A DNA stretch of 64,000 bases from the NCBI GenBank assembly GCA_002480085.1, contig DKPJ01000012.1, positions 331,245 to 395,244 on the forward strand, written 5' to 3'. This document shows, in pieces, positions 44,221 through 52,939 of the stretch (its first letter is position 1; the number at the start of each line of letters is the position of its first letter). The position numbers were made by a program, and so were the translations under genes. Origin of the DNA: Enterobacteriaceae bacterium UBA7338. GTDB lineage: Bacteria > Pseudomonadota > Gammaproteobacteria > Enterobacterales > Enterobacteriaceae. A model generated the notes under the pieces. That model had not been told where the DNA came from. It ran no database searches and saw only the letters and a list, made by a program, of their open reading frames with translations.

Positions 44221-44236
44221 TCAACTAATTAGTTAA
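44221..44236. promoter_or_regulatory. Putative TetR operator, site 2
   Basis: TCAACTAATTAGTTAA has a perfect 12-bp core palindrome AACTAATTAGTT. It lies 45 bp before the tetR start and just upstream of the operon's expected -35, so one repressor could control both directions. Confidence 0.62.
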
Positions 44237-44281
44237 TAATTAAGTAGCAGTCGGTAACGCGATGATTTTAATGGAGAAATA

Positions 44282-44929
44282 ATGAATGATATCAAGGGGA
44301 AGCGGAGACACGATCCGGAGCTGACCCGTGGATTGATCCTCGAGGCAGCGAAGAAGGAGTTTGCTGAGAAGGGTTTTGACGGGGCACGGGTTGACCAGAT
44401 TGCTGCCCTTGCGCAGGTGAATAAGCAGATGCTTTATTACTATTTCGACAATAAAGACACCCTGTTTACCCATGTGCTGCAGGCGGCGTATCGGGATATT
44501 CGTGCTAAAGAGGCGGCGCTGAAGCTGGATCATCTGAGCGGTCGGGACGCTATCCTGGCGCTGGTGGACTTTACCTGGCACTACTACCTGGCGAACCCGG
44601 AATTTATTCGTCTGCTGAATAGCGAGAACCAGCTCAAAGGACGTCATCTGAAAGAGCTGGACAGCATCGTGCCGATCAACCGCAGCTGGATCACCATCAC
44701 CCAGCAGATCCTCGATCGCGGCGAGCAGGATGGCTCGATTCGCCCCGGCATAGACGCAATGCAGCTTAACATCAGCATCTCCGCGCTGGGCTTTTTCTAT
44801 CTGATTAACCAGTCAACGCTGTCGATCCTCTACCAGCAGGATCTGAAGCAGCCTGCGGCCCTCGACGCCCGGCTGGCGGTGATGCGGGAGACCATTGCCT
44901 GCTGGCTGGCACCCGTTACGCAACGCTAA
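44282..44929 (+). CDS. TetR/AcrR-family transcriptional regulator
   Basis: The 215-residue regulator has an N-terminal TetR helix-turn-helix (about 14-60, ending in VNKQMLYYYFDNKDTLF) and a C-terminal ligand domain of the RutR-like TetR_C type. It is divergent from the five-gene operon, with 165 bp between start codons and two related palindromes. A local repressor sensing the pathway substrate or an intermediate is inferred. A GGAG site precedes the ATG. Confidence 0.88.
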   Translation: MNDIKGKRRHDPELTRGLILEAAKKEFAEKGFDGARVDQIAALAQVNKQMLYYYFDNKDTLFTHVLQAAYRDIRAKEAALKLDHLSGRDAILALVDFTWHYYLANPEFIRLLNSENQLKGRHLKELDSIVPINRSWITITQQILDRGEQDGSIRPGIDAMQLNISISALGFFYLINQSTLSILYQQDLKQPAALDARLAVMRETIACWLAPVTQR

Positions 44930-44931
44930 TT

Positions 44932-44962
44932 CCCCGGTGGCGCTTCGCTTACCGGGGCTACA
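44932..44962. repeat. REP palindrome
   Basis: CCCCGGTGGCGCTTCGCTTACCGGGGCTACA follows the tetR stop codon and matches the REP layout. It lies just before the sspB terminator. Confidence 0.75.
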
Positions 44963-44977
44963 ATAACTATACCAGCC

Positions 44978-45005
44978 AAAAAAAACAGGCCCCGAGGGGC
45001 CTGTG
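44978..45005 (-). terminator. Terminator after sspB
   Basis: ACAGGCCCC-GAG-GGGCCTGT forms a strong stem with an A tract on its left, which becomes the U tract on the minus strand, 4 bases beyond the sspB stop. Confidence 0.85.
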
Positions 45006-45008
45006 AGA

Positions 45009-45509
45009 TTACTTCACGACGCGCAGCGCCGGACGGCCACCGCGCGGCGGCGGATCGTCATCGGGATTATTGTCATCGTCAACGTGATCAGGCTTGTCGC
45101 CGTCGATCACCGACATCACGGTTTCGCTGTCAGCCGTTGCCGTTTCGTCATCGTCATTGACGGTAACCGCTTCGCCATCATATGCCGTTTCCGGCTCAAA
45201 CATGGTGCCAGCGCCGTTTTCACGGGCGTAGATCGCCAGCACGGCGGCCAGCGGCACGTAAACCTGACGCGGCACGCCGCCGAAGCGCGCGTTGAAACGC
45301 ACTTCGTCGTTCGCCAGCTCAAGGTTGCCTACCGCGCGCGGGGCGATATTGAGAACGATCTGCCCGTCGCGGGCATACTCCATCGGCACGCGCACGCCAG
45401 GCAAGGTCACGTCTACCACCAGGTGCGGCGTGAGCTGGTTATCCAGCAGCCATTCATAGAATGCGCGCAGCAGATACGGACGGCGTGGAGAGAGCTGTGA
45501 CAAATCCAT
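45009..45509 (-). CDS. sspB: ClpXP protease specificity-enhancing factor SspB
   Basis: SspB delivers ssrA-tagged and other substrates to ClpXP. The 166 residues have an Sm-like substrate-binding domain (1-110), an acidic flexible linker, and the ClpX-binding tail ending RPALRVVK. It follows sspA after 5 bp in the rplM-rpsI and sspA-sspB cluster. Confidence 0.96.
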   Translation of the reverse strand: MDLSQLSPRRPYLLRAFYEWLLDNQLTPHLVVDVTLPGVRVPMEYARDGQIVLNIAPRAVGNLELANDEVRFNARFGGVPRQVYVPLAAVLAIYARENGAGTMFEPETAYDGEAVTVNDDDETATADSETVMSVIDGDKPDHVDDDNNPDDDPPPRGGRPALRVVK

Positions 45510-45514
45510 GCGTA

Positions 45515-46153
45515 TTAACCCCGGCCGAGGCGCATTTCGCGTTCGGCTTCTGTCAGAGAAGCGAGGAAGGAGTCGCGTTCGAAAACGCGGGTCATGTAGC
45601 CCTTAAGCTCTTTCGAGCCGGTACCGCTCAGCTCAATGCCCAGCTGCGGTAAGCGCCACAGCAGCGGTGCCAGGTAGCAGTCTACCAGGCTGAACTCATC
45701 GCTCAGGAAGTAAGGTTTCTGGGTAAAGACCGGGGCGATACCCAGCAGCTCTTCACGCAGCTGCTTACGGGCGGCATCCGCCTGGGCACCGGAGCTGGTG
45801 ACGATAACGTTCATCAGCGTGTACCAGTCTTTTTCGATGCGCTGCATGTAGAGACGGCTTTCACCACGCGCCACCGGATAGACCGGCATCAGCGGCGGGT
45901 GCGGGAAACGCTCGTCCAGGTACTCCATAATGATGCGAGACTCCCACAGGGTCAGCTCGCGATCCACCAGCGTCGGTACGCTTTGATTCGGGTTGAGGTC
46001 AATCAGATCCTGAGGCGGATTATCCTTTTCCACGTGTTCGATTTCGAAACTCACACCTTTTTCGGCCAGCACGATGCGGACTTGGTGGCTATAGATGTCA
46101 GTAGGACCAGAAAACAGCGTCATTACCGAACGTTTGTTGGCAGCGACAGCCAT
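45515..46153 (-). CDS. sspA: Stringent starvation protein A SspA
   Basis: SspA is an RNA-polymerase-associated GST-fold protein that alters promoter use in stationary phase and lowers H-NS. The 212 residues have a thioredoxin-like N-terminal domain (starting at about 11 with LFSGPTDIYSHQVRIVLAE, which lacks a catalytic Ser/Cys arrangement) and an all-helical C-terminal domain. It lies 5 bp before sspB. Confidence 0.96.
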   Translation of the reverse strand: MAVAANKRSVMTLFSGPTDIYSHQVRIVLAEKGVSFEIEHVEKDNPPQDLIDLNPNQSVPTLVDRELTLWESRIIMEYLDERFPHPPLMPVYPVARGESRLYMQRIEKDWYTLMNVIVTSSGAQADAARKQLREELLGIAPVFTQKPYFLSDEFSLVDCYLAPLLWRLPQLGIELSGTGSKELKGYMTRVFERDSFLASLTEAEREMRLGRG

Positions 46154-46464
46154 GAAAACCTCCAGGTATATTCAGAATATTACTGCTGCGAGCCACAGAG
46201 TGACCAGCCAGATGTAAGGTGACCCATCCACCCGAAGAGACGCATTTGTGCAAAAGCAGCAAAAAATGAGCAATCCCCGGCATTTGGGCAGAAAATTGGA
46301 TGATAGTTTACCAGATTTTGCGGGCTTTGTGGTGAGGGGATTCCGGAAATGCTGTAAATCAGGAAAAAATCAACGGTTACTGTGGATATCTTGTTTTTTG
46401 TCCATAAAAAAACCCGGCATAAACCGGGTTTTTGCGCCATTCGTTCTGCGTGAGCAGAGACAAA
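46154..46464. other. Intergenic region rpsI-sspA
   Basis: A 311-bp stretch containing the rpsI terminator (46405-46433) at its rpsI end and, by position, the sspA promoter and leader. It is moderately AT-rich. No open frame with a credible start and ribosome site was found. Confidence 0.6.
46405..46433 (-). terminator. Terminator of rplM-rpsI
   Basis: AAAAACCCGG-CATAAA-CCGGGTTTTT forms a stem with flanking A/T tracts, 32 bases beyond the rpsI stop codon. Confidence 0.88.
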
Positions 46465-46857
46465 TTAACGTTTGGAGAACTGCGGACGACGACGTGCTTT
46501 ACGCAGACCGACTTTCTTACGTTCAACCTGACGAGCGTCACGAGTAACGAAGCCAGCTTTACGCAGTTCGCCACGCAGGGACTCGTCGTACTCCATCAGA
46601 GCGCGGGTGATACCGTGACGGATCGCACCAGCCTGACCAGAGATACCACCACCTTTAACAGTGATGTACAGATCCAGTTTCTCAACCATGTCCACCAGTT
46701 CCAGCGGCTGACGAACTACCATGCGGGCAGTTTCACGACCGAAGTACTGTTCCAGAGAACGTTGGTTGATAACGATTTTACCGCTGCCCGGTTTGATGAA
46801 AACGCGAGCTGCAGAACTTTTGCGGCGACCAGTGCCGTAGTATTGATTTTCAGCCAT
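46465..46857 (-). CDS. rpsI: 30S ribosomal protein S9
   Basis: S9 contacts the P-site tRNA through its basic C-terminal tail (RRRPQFSKR). The start MAENQYYGTGRRK at 46857 gives the standard 130 residues; a Met two codons upstream is not the family start. It lies 14 bp after rplM. Confidence 0.98.
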   Translation of the reverse strand: MAENQYYGTGRRKSSAARVFIKPGSGKIVINQRSLEQYFGRETARMVVRQPLELVDMVEKLDLYITVKGGGISGQAGAIRHGITRALMEYDESLRGELRKAGFVTRDARQVERKKVGLRKARRRPQFSKR

Positions 46858-46871
46858 TGCCATAATCCCGA

Positions 46872-47300
46872 TTAGATGTCCAGAACTTGCGGTTGCTGTG
46901 CCGCGTGGTTGTGCTCGTTACCCGCGTAAACTTTCAGTTTACGGTACATAGCACGACCCAGCGGGCCTTTTGGCAGCATGCCTTTAACCGCGATTTCAAT
47001 CACACGCTCAGGACGGCGGGCAATCATCTCTTCAAAGGTCGCTTGTTTGATACCACCGATGTGGCCAGTGTGGTGATAGTACACTTTGTCAGTACGCTTG
47101 TTACCGGTTACGGCAACTTTGTCAGCGTTCAGAACGATGATGTAATCACCGGTATCTACGTGCGGAGTGTATTCCGCTTTGTGCTTACCGCGCAGGCGAC
47201 GAGCCAGTTCGGTAGCCAGACGGCCCAGAGTTTTACCGGTCGCGTCAACAACATACCAGTCGCGTTTTACGGTTTCTGGTTTAGCTGTAAAAGTTTTCAT
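46872..47300 (-). CDS. rplM: 50S ribosomal protein L13
   Basis: L13 is an early-assembly 23S-binding protein. The start MKTFTAKPETV at 47300 gives 142 residues; 25 upstream in-frame codons are leader. In E. coli L13 represses rplM-rpsI through the leader. The leader here is about 155 bases from a perfect -10 hexamer. Confidence 0.98.
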   Translation of the reverse strand: MKTFTAKPETVKRDWYVVDATGKTLGRLATELARRLRGKHKAEYTPHVDTGDYIIVLNADKVAVTGNKRTDKVYYHHTGHIGGIKQATFEEMIARRPERVIEIAVKGMLPKGPLGRAMYRKLKVYAGNEHNHAAQQPQVLDI

Positions 47301-47463
47301 TAAAAGCTTACCCAAGTAATAAGTTACACGTTGGTGAACACCCAAACGTTTAGTCAGTTGAGGCTCACACGACAAAGTCCGGCAAACCTACCCCTTCGAA
47401 TAGCAAATGCCAGCACATAGAAAGTTTTGGGAAAAAAACCTTCTCGTAACGTGGGGTCGCAAG

Positions 47464-47469
47464 ATTATA
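47464..47469 (-). promoter_or_regulatory. rplM -10 hexamer
   Basis: The minus strand reads TATAAT followed by CTTGCGACCCC, a GC-rich discriminator typical of stringently controlled ribosomal promoters. No good -35 is seen at 16-18 bp (TTTGAC is present but only 11 bp away). Confidence 0.6.
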
Positions 47470-47526
47470 GAGAAGTCAGGGTCAAAGATCGACCCCTTTT
47501 TATACTTCTCGACGAGGTTTTCGCCT

Positions 47527-48654
47527 TTACCCGGCCAGGTGCTCGCGGGCTAAATAGTCCTCGCTCTGCATCTCCTGCAAACGTGACAGGCAGCGCTGGA
47601 ACTCAAACTTCAGCCGCTCGCCCCGGTAGATCTCATGCAGCACCGCCTCGGCACTGACCACCAGCTTAACGTGGCGCTCATAAAACTCATCCACCAGCGC
47701 GATAAAACGCCGGGCCTCGCTCTCCATCAGCGGGGTCATCACCGGGACGTCAAACAGCAGCACGGTATGGAACAGCTGTGAGAGCGCAATGTAGTCATGC
47801 TGGCTGCGGGCATCCACGCATAAAGTGGTAAAGGAGACCGCCAGCGTCTGGTTCTCTACGCCTAACGTCGGCAGCAGACGGTGGTTTATCTCCAGCGTCG
47901 GGTGATTCTCCCGCTTTGCGCCCGCCAGCGCCTGCCACAGCGTCTCCATCTGCTGCGCCGTCTCGTCATTCAGCGGCGACAGCCAGAGGTGCGCCTGAGT
48001 CAACGTCCGCAGGCGGTAGTCAATCCCGGCGTCAACGTTCATCACGTCGCAGTGCTGCTTAATGGCCTCGATAGCCGGCAGGAAACGCGCGCGCTGCAGG
48101 CCGTTGCGATAGAGATTCTCCGGCGGGATATTCGACGTCGCCACCAGCGTAATACCCCGGGCGAACAGCGCCTGCATCAGGCCGCCCAGCAGCATGGCGT
48201 CGGTGATATCCGAGACAAAAAATTCATCAAAGCAGAGCACGTCCGTTTCAGCTTTAAAGCGGTCAGCGACAATCTCCAGCGGATCGCTCTGCCCCTGTAG
48301 CTGGGTCAGCTCCTCATGTACCCGCAGCATAAAGCGGTGAAAGTGCAGCCGCTGTTTACGCGTGCCCGGCAGGCTATGGTAGAAGAGATCCATCAGCCAG
48401 GTTTTTCCCCGTCCGACGCCGCCCCACATGTACAAACCCCGCACCGGCGCGGCGGCACGCGTCTCCCGCTTGCCCAGCAGTTTACCAAACGCCGCCCGCA
48501 GTCCGCCGCTGGGAGCGGACGTCTCAGTGCGGTTGGTAAGCTCCCGATAGATAGCCTCCAGCCGGTTAACGGCTTCGCGCTGGACGTCGTCAGGCTGATG
48601 GCTGCCCTCTTCCAGGGCCAGTTGGTAACGCGATGTAGGGGTAAGGCTCTGCAT
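47527..48654 (-). CDS. zapE: Cell-division ATPase ZapE
   Basis: ZapE is an AFG1-family P-loop ATPase that associates with the Z-ring under low oxygen or heat stress. The 375 residues include Walker A WGGVGRGKTWLMD (near 82-94), Walker B VLCFDEFF and sensor-1 ATSN. It lies between rplM and zapG, divergent from the latter, as in E. coli. Confidence 0.96.
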   Translation of the reverse strand: MQSLTPTSRYQLALEEGSHQPDDVQREAVNRLEAIYRELTNRTETSAPSGGLRAAFGKLLGKRETRAAAPVRGLYMWGGVGRGKTWLMDLFYHSLPGTRKQRLHFHRFMLRVHEELTQLQGQSDPLEIVADRFKAETDVLCFDEFFVSDITDAMLLGGLMQALFARGITLVATSNIPPENLYRNGLQRARFLPAIEAIKQHCDVMNVDAGIDYRLRTLTQAHLWLSPLNDETAQQMETLWQALAGAKRENHPTLEINHRLLPTLGVENQTLAVSFTTLCVDARSQHDYIALSQLFHTVLLFDVPVMTPLMESEARRFIALVDEFYERHVKLVVSAEAVLHEIYRGERLKFEFQRCLSRLQEMQSEDYLAREHLAG

Positions 48655-48847
48655 GATGCTATTGTTATTCCTTGATAATTTATTTGCCGCAGGTCCTGGC
48701 TGGTGAAAAAAATGCCGTTCTACACTACGCGATGCTGTGCCAGGATTCCACTTATACGGATTTAGCGGTTATAGTGGCATAATGAGGTACAGGCAAGGAG
48801 CCTCGCCGCCTACACCCTACGGACCTATAACACAACGGGAGATGTTC

Positions 48848-49246
48848 ATGACCTGGGAATATGCGCTAATTGGATTAGTCGTCGGTATCATCATTGGTGC
48901 TGTGGGCATGCGCTTTGGAAACCGCAAGCTGCGCCAGCAGCAGGCCTTACAGTACGAGCTAGAGAAGAACAAAGCCGAGCTGGAAGAGTATCGCGAAGAG
49001 CTTACCGGCCACTTTGCCCGCAGCGCAGAGCTGCTCGATAACATGGCCCACGACTATCGCCAGCTTTATCAGCACATGGCAAAAAGCTCCAGCCAGCTGC
49101 TGCCGGAGATGTCTGCAGAGGACAATCCGTTCCGCAACCGCCTTGCTGAATCCGAAGCCGGTAACGATCAGGCACCGGTTCAGATGCCACGCGACTACTC
49201 TGACAGCGCGTCGGGCCTGCTGCGCGGTGCGCCGAAGCGCGGCTGA
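48848..49246 (+). CDS. zapG: Z-ring-associated protein ZapG (YhcB, DUF1043)
   Basis: ZapG is a 132-residue bitopic inner-membrane protein linked to cell division and envelope growth. The start MTWEYALIG at 48848 matches the family. An upstream in-frame ATG would add 37 unconserved residues. One membrane helix (about 4-22) precedes a long coiled coil (about 28-80, QQALQYELEKNKAELEEYREE-like) and a disordered tail. Confidence 0.94.
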   Translation: MTWEYALIGLVVGIIIGAVGMRFGNRKLRQQQALQYELEKNKAELEEYREELTGHFARSAELLDNMAHDYRQLYQHMAKSSSQLLPEMSAEDNPFRNRLAESEAGNDQAPVQMPRDYSDSASGLLRGAPKRG

Positions 49247-49417
49247 TCGCCACAGCCACTTTTTTTACGGGCGTACAGGCTACGCCCGCCTCTTCTTTCG
49301 CCATCCCAGCTATTATTTAATCATTCACCTCATTGTTAGCCGATTGAAAATTCAATAACATCGATCCGTTTTGGGGCATTTTTTTCCTTACACTTCAGGT
49401 CACGAGAGCTTGCATCA

Positions 49418-50788
49418 ATGAAGAAACGAAACCCGCTGTTGAGTGCATTAGCGTTAAGTGTCGGATTATCTCTCTCGGCACCGTTCCCGGCGACGGCCTC
49501 GCTGCCCGCCCAGATCCCCGGCCAGCCGGCGCTGCCCAGCCTTGCGCCGATGCTGGAGAAGGTGCTGCCTGCGGTGGTGAGCGTGCAGGTAGAGGGAACG
49601 GCGGTTGCCCCAGAGCAGAAAATCCCTGAAGAGCTAAAGAAATATTTCGGTGACGAGCTGCCGGAGGGCCAGGCACAGCCGTTTGAAGGGCTAGGCTCCG
49701 GGGTGATTATCGATGCGGCTAAAGGCTATGTGCTGACCAATAACCACGTCATTAACCAGGCGCAGAAGATCAACGTCCAGCTTAACGACGGCCGTGAGTT
49801 TGAAGCTAAGCTGATCGGCGGCGATGACCAGAGCGACATCGCCCTGCTGCAATTGCAGAACGCCACCGGGCTGACGCAGATCGCCGTGGCCGACTCCGAT
49901 AAGCTGCGGGTGGGTGATTTTGCCGTCGCGGTGGGTAACCCGTTCGGCCTCGGCCAGACCGCCACCTCGGGAATTATCTCGGCGCTTGGCCGTAGTGGGC
50001 TGAATCTCGAGGGGCTGGAGAACTTTATCCAGACCGACGCCTCTATTAACCGCGGAAACTCCGGCGGGGCGCTGCTCAACCTCAACGGCGAGCTGATCGG
50101 CATCAATACCGCGATTCTGGCACCCACCGGCGGCAGCATCGGCATCGGCTTTGCTATTCCCAGCAACATGGCGCAAACCCTCGCCCAGCAGCTGATCCAG
50201 TCCGGTGAGATCCAGCGCGGCCTGCTGGGTATCAAAGGCATGGAGATGAGCGCCGATATCGCCAAGGCGTTTAACCTCAACGTCCAGCGCGGCGCCTTCG
50301 TGAGTGAAGTGCTGCCTGGCTCAGGCTCAGCCAAAGCCGGGATTAAATCCGGGGACGTGATCGTTAGCCTCAACGGCAAGCCGCTGAACAGCTTTGCCGA
50401 ACTGCGCTCGCGCATTGCCACCACTGCCCCGGGCACGAAGGTGAAGCTTGGCCTGCTGCGTGATGGCAAAGGTCAGGAAGTAGAGGTGACGCTGGATAAG
50501 AGCACCGCCTCCTCCGCCAGCGCTGAGAGCCTCTCCCCGGCATTGCAGGGTGCCAGCCTGGCCGACGGCCAGCTGAAGGACGGCACCAAAGGCATTACGA
50601 TTGAAGAGGTAGCAAAAGACAGTCCCGCCGCCCAGGCAGGCCTGCACAAAGACGACGTGATTATCGGCGTCAACCGCGAGCGGGTGCAGTCCATCGCCGA
50701 GATGCGTAAGGTGCTGGAGACGAAGCCTAATATCATCGCTCTGCACGTGGTGCGCGGCAACGATACGCTCTATTTATTACTGCGTTAG
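49418..50788 (+). CDS. degQ: Periplasmic serine endoprotease DegQ
   Basis: DegQ is an HtrA-family periplasmic protease and chaperone. The 456 residues comprise a signal peptide (about 1-27), a trypsin-like domain with H110, D140 and S215 (GNSGGALL), and two PDZ domains (about 255-345 and 360-450). It carries a shorter LA loop than DegP. degS follows 88 bp downstream. Confidence 0.97.
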   Translation: MKKRNPLLSALALSVGLSLSAPFPATASLPAQIPGQPALPSLAPMLEKVLPAVVSVQVEGTAVAPEQKIPEELKKYFGDELPEGQAQPFEGLGSGVIIDAAKGYVLTNNHVINQAQKINVQLNDGREFEAKLIGGDDQSDIALLQLQNATGLTQIAVADSDKLRVGDFAVAVGNPFGLGQTATSGIISALGRSGLNLEGLENFIQTDASINRGNSGGALLNLNGELIGINTAILAPTGGSIGIGFAIPSNMAQTLAQQLIQSGEIQRGLLGIKGMEMSADIAKAFNLNVQRGAFVSEVLPGSGSAKAGIKSGDVIVSLNGKPLNSFAELRSRIATTAPGTKVKLGLLRDGKGQEVEVTLDKSTASSASAESLSPALQGASLADGQLKDGTKGITIEEVAKDSPAAQAGLHKDDVIIGVNRERVQSIAEMRKVLETKPNIIALHVVRGNDTLYLLLR

Positions 50789-50876
50789 TCCCTGGCTACC
50801 GGACATCACCGCCCCTGTGTGATGTCCGGATAAGTCGTGCTATGCTGCCCGTACCCTCTTTAACGACGTCCGCATC

Positions 50877-51944
50877 ATGTTAGTAAAGCTATTACGATCT
50901 GTCGGTATTGGTCTAATTGTAGGCAGCCTGCTGCTGGCTGCCCTGCCCTCGCTACGTCAGCTGAGCGCCTCCTCCGCCCCACAGTTTGATAGCACCGACG
51001 AAACGCCGGTGAGCTATAACCAGGCGGTGCGCCGGGCTGCGCCTGCGGTGGTAAACGTCTATAACCGCAGCGCGGCCAGCTCGACGAATAACCAGCTGGA
51101 GATCCGCACCCTTGGCTCCGGTGTGATTATGGACCAGCGCGGGTACATCATTACCAACAAGCACGTGATTAACGATGCGGATCAGATCATCGTCGCCCTG
51201 CAGGATGGCCGCGTTTTTGAGGCGCTGCTGGTCGGCTCCGATACCCTCACGGACCTGGCGGTGCTAAAGGTCAACGCTACCGGCGGTCTGCCGGTGATCC
51301 CTATCAACCGTCAGCGCACGCCGCACATTGGCGACGTGGTGATGGCGATCGGCAACCCCTACAATCTTGGGCAGACCATTACCCAGGGGATCATCAGCGC
51401 CACCGGCCGGATCGGTCTCAATCCGTCCGGGCGGCAGAACTTTTTGCAGACCGATGCCTCCATTAACCACGGTAACTCCGGCGGGGCGCTGGTTAACTCT
51501 CTGGGCGAGCTGATGGGCATCAACACCCTCTCGTTTGACAAGAGCAACGATGGCGAAACCCCGGAGGGGATCGGTTTCGCTATTCCCTTCCAGCTGGCCA
51601 CTAAAATTATGGATAAGCTGATCCGCGACGGGCGGGTGATCCGTGGCTATATCGGCATCGGCGGCAGAGAGATCGCCCCTCTGCATTCGCAAGGCGGTGG
51701 CATCGATCAGATCCAGGGGATCGTAGTTAACGAAGTGGCACCGGACGGCCCGGCGGCACGCGCGGGTATTCAGGTCAACGATGTGATCGTCTCTGTGAAC
51801 GGCAAGCCGGCTATTTCGGCGCTGGAGACGATGGATCAGGTAGCGGAGATCCGCCCGGGTTCAGAGATCCCGGTCGAAGTGATGCGTGAGGATAAGAAGC
51901 TACTGCTGCACGTGACGATTCAGGAGTACCCGGCGACCAACTAG
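50877..51944 (+). CDS. degS: Site-1 protease DegS
   Basis: DegS senses unfolded outer-membrane porin C-termini and cleaves RseA to start the sigma-E response. The 355-residue protein has an N-terminal membrane anchor (about 8-25), a protease domain with H96, D126 and S201, and one PDZ domain (about 255-345). The catalytic numbering equals that of E. coli. It follows degQ. Confidence 0.97.
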   Translation: MLVKLLRSVGIGLIVGSLLLAALPSLRQLSASSAPQFDSTDETPVSYNQAVRRAAPAVVNVYNRSAASSTNNQLEIRTLGSGVIMDQRGYIITNKHVINDADQIIVALQDGRVFEALLVGSDTLTDLAVLKVNATGGLPVIPINRQRTPHIGDVVMAIGNPYNLGQTITQGIISATGRIGLNPSGRQNFLQTDASINHGNSGGALVNSLGELMGINTLSFDKSNDGETPEGIGFAIPFQLATKIMDKLIRDGRVIRGYIGIGGREIAPLHSQGGGIDQIQGIVVNEVAPDGPAARAGIQVNDVIVSVNGKPAISALETMDQVAEIRPGSEIPVEVMREDKKLLLHVTIQEYPATN

Positions 51945-51960
51945 CCTGGGTTGCGGTAAT

Positions 51961-51990
51961 GCCCGGTGGCGCTGCGCTTACCGGGCCTAC
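51961..51990. repeat. REP palindrome
   Basis: GCCCGGTGGCGCTGCGCTTACCGGGCCTAC is a clear REP unit lying between the convergent ends of degS and mdh, only 10 bp before the mdh stop codon. Confidence 0.8.
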
Positions 51991-52000
51991 GGGATCGATC

Positions 52001-52939
52001 TTACTTGTTTACAAACTCTTCGCCGAGCTGGATATCTTTTTTCAGCGTCTCCAGCATCCCTTCCATTGCCTGCTGCTCGAAAGCGCTCAGGGTGCCGATA
52101 GATTTACGCTCAGCAACGCCGTTTTTACCCAGCAGCAGCGGCTGGGAGAAGAAGCGCGCATGCTCGCCATCGCCCTCAACGTAGGCGCACTCAACGATGC
52201 CCTGTTCACCCTGGATGGCGCGCACCAGCGAGAGGCCAAAGCGTGCCGCTGCCTGGCCCATGGAGAGGGTTGCAGACCCGCCACCGGCTTTCGCTTCGAC
52301 CACTTCCGTGCCCGCGTTCTGGATACGCTTGGTGAGGTCGGCTACCTCCTGCTCGGAGAAGCTGACGCCTGGGATCTGCGACAGCAGCGGCAGGATCGTC
52401 ACGCCAGAGTGGCCGCCGATAACCGGTACTTCTACCTCGGAAGGCTGCTTGCCTTTCAGCTCGGCCACAAAGGTGTTGGAGCGGATGATGTCCAGCGTAG
52501 TGACGCCGAACAGCTTGTTCTTGTCGTAGACGCCCGCTTTTTTCAGCACTTCAGCGGCGATAGCGACGGTGGTATTCACCGGGTTAGTGATGATACCGAT
52601 GCACGCCTGCGGGCAGGTTTTCGCTACCTGATTCACCAGATTTTTGACGATGCCGGCGTTGACGTTAAAGAGATCGGAGCGATCCATGCCTGGCTTACGC
52701 GCCACGCCTGCGGAGATCAGCACCACATCCGCGCCTTCCAGCGCTGGGGTTGCATCTTCACCGGCGAAGCCTTTAATTTTTACCGCAGTAGGGATATGGC
52801 TAAGATCGACCGCTACGCCAGGGGTAACCGGCGCGATATCGTACAGAGAGAGTTCTGAGCCTGAAGGCAGTTGGGTCTTGAGAAGAAGGGCTAGCGCCTG
52901 GCCGATACCGCCTGCCGCGCCGAGGACTGCAACTTTCAT
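52001..52939 (-). CDS. mdh: Malate dehydrogenase Mdh
   Basis: Mdh interconverts malate and oxaloacetate with NAD in the TCA cycle. The start MKVAVLGAAGGIGQ at 52939 gives 312 residues, exactly the enterobacterial length; 37 upstream in-frame codons are leader. The NAD-binding glycine motif, substrate Args (VARKPGMDR) and catalytic His (IGGHSG) are intact. It is divergent from argR. Confidence 0.98.
   Translation of the reverse strand: MKVAVLGAAGGIGQALALLLKTQLPSGSELSLYDIAPVTPGVAVDLSHIPTAVKIKGFAGEDATPALEGADVVLISAGVARKPGMDRSDLFNVNAGIVKNLVNQVAKTCPQACIGIITNPVNTTVAIAAEVLKKAGVYDKNKLFGVTTLDIIRSNTFVAELKGKQPSEVEVPVIGGHSGVTILPLLSQIPGVSFSEQEVADLTKRIQNAGTEVVEAKAGGGSATLSMGQAAARFGLSLVRAIQGEQGIVECAYVEGDGEHARFFSQPLLLGKNGVAERKSIGTLSAFEQQAMEGMLETLKKDIQLGEEFVNK

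Noticed and set aside
37930..44929. Catabolic operon as a recent mobile island
   Set aside because: No integrase, transposase, tRNA target or direct repeats are seen at its borders, and base composition appears similar to flanking genes.
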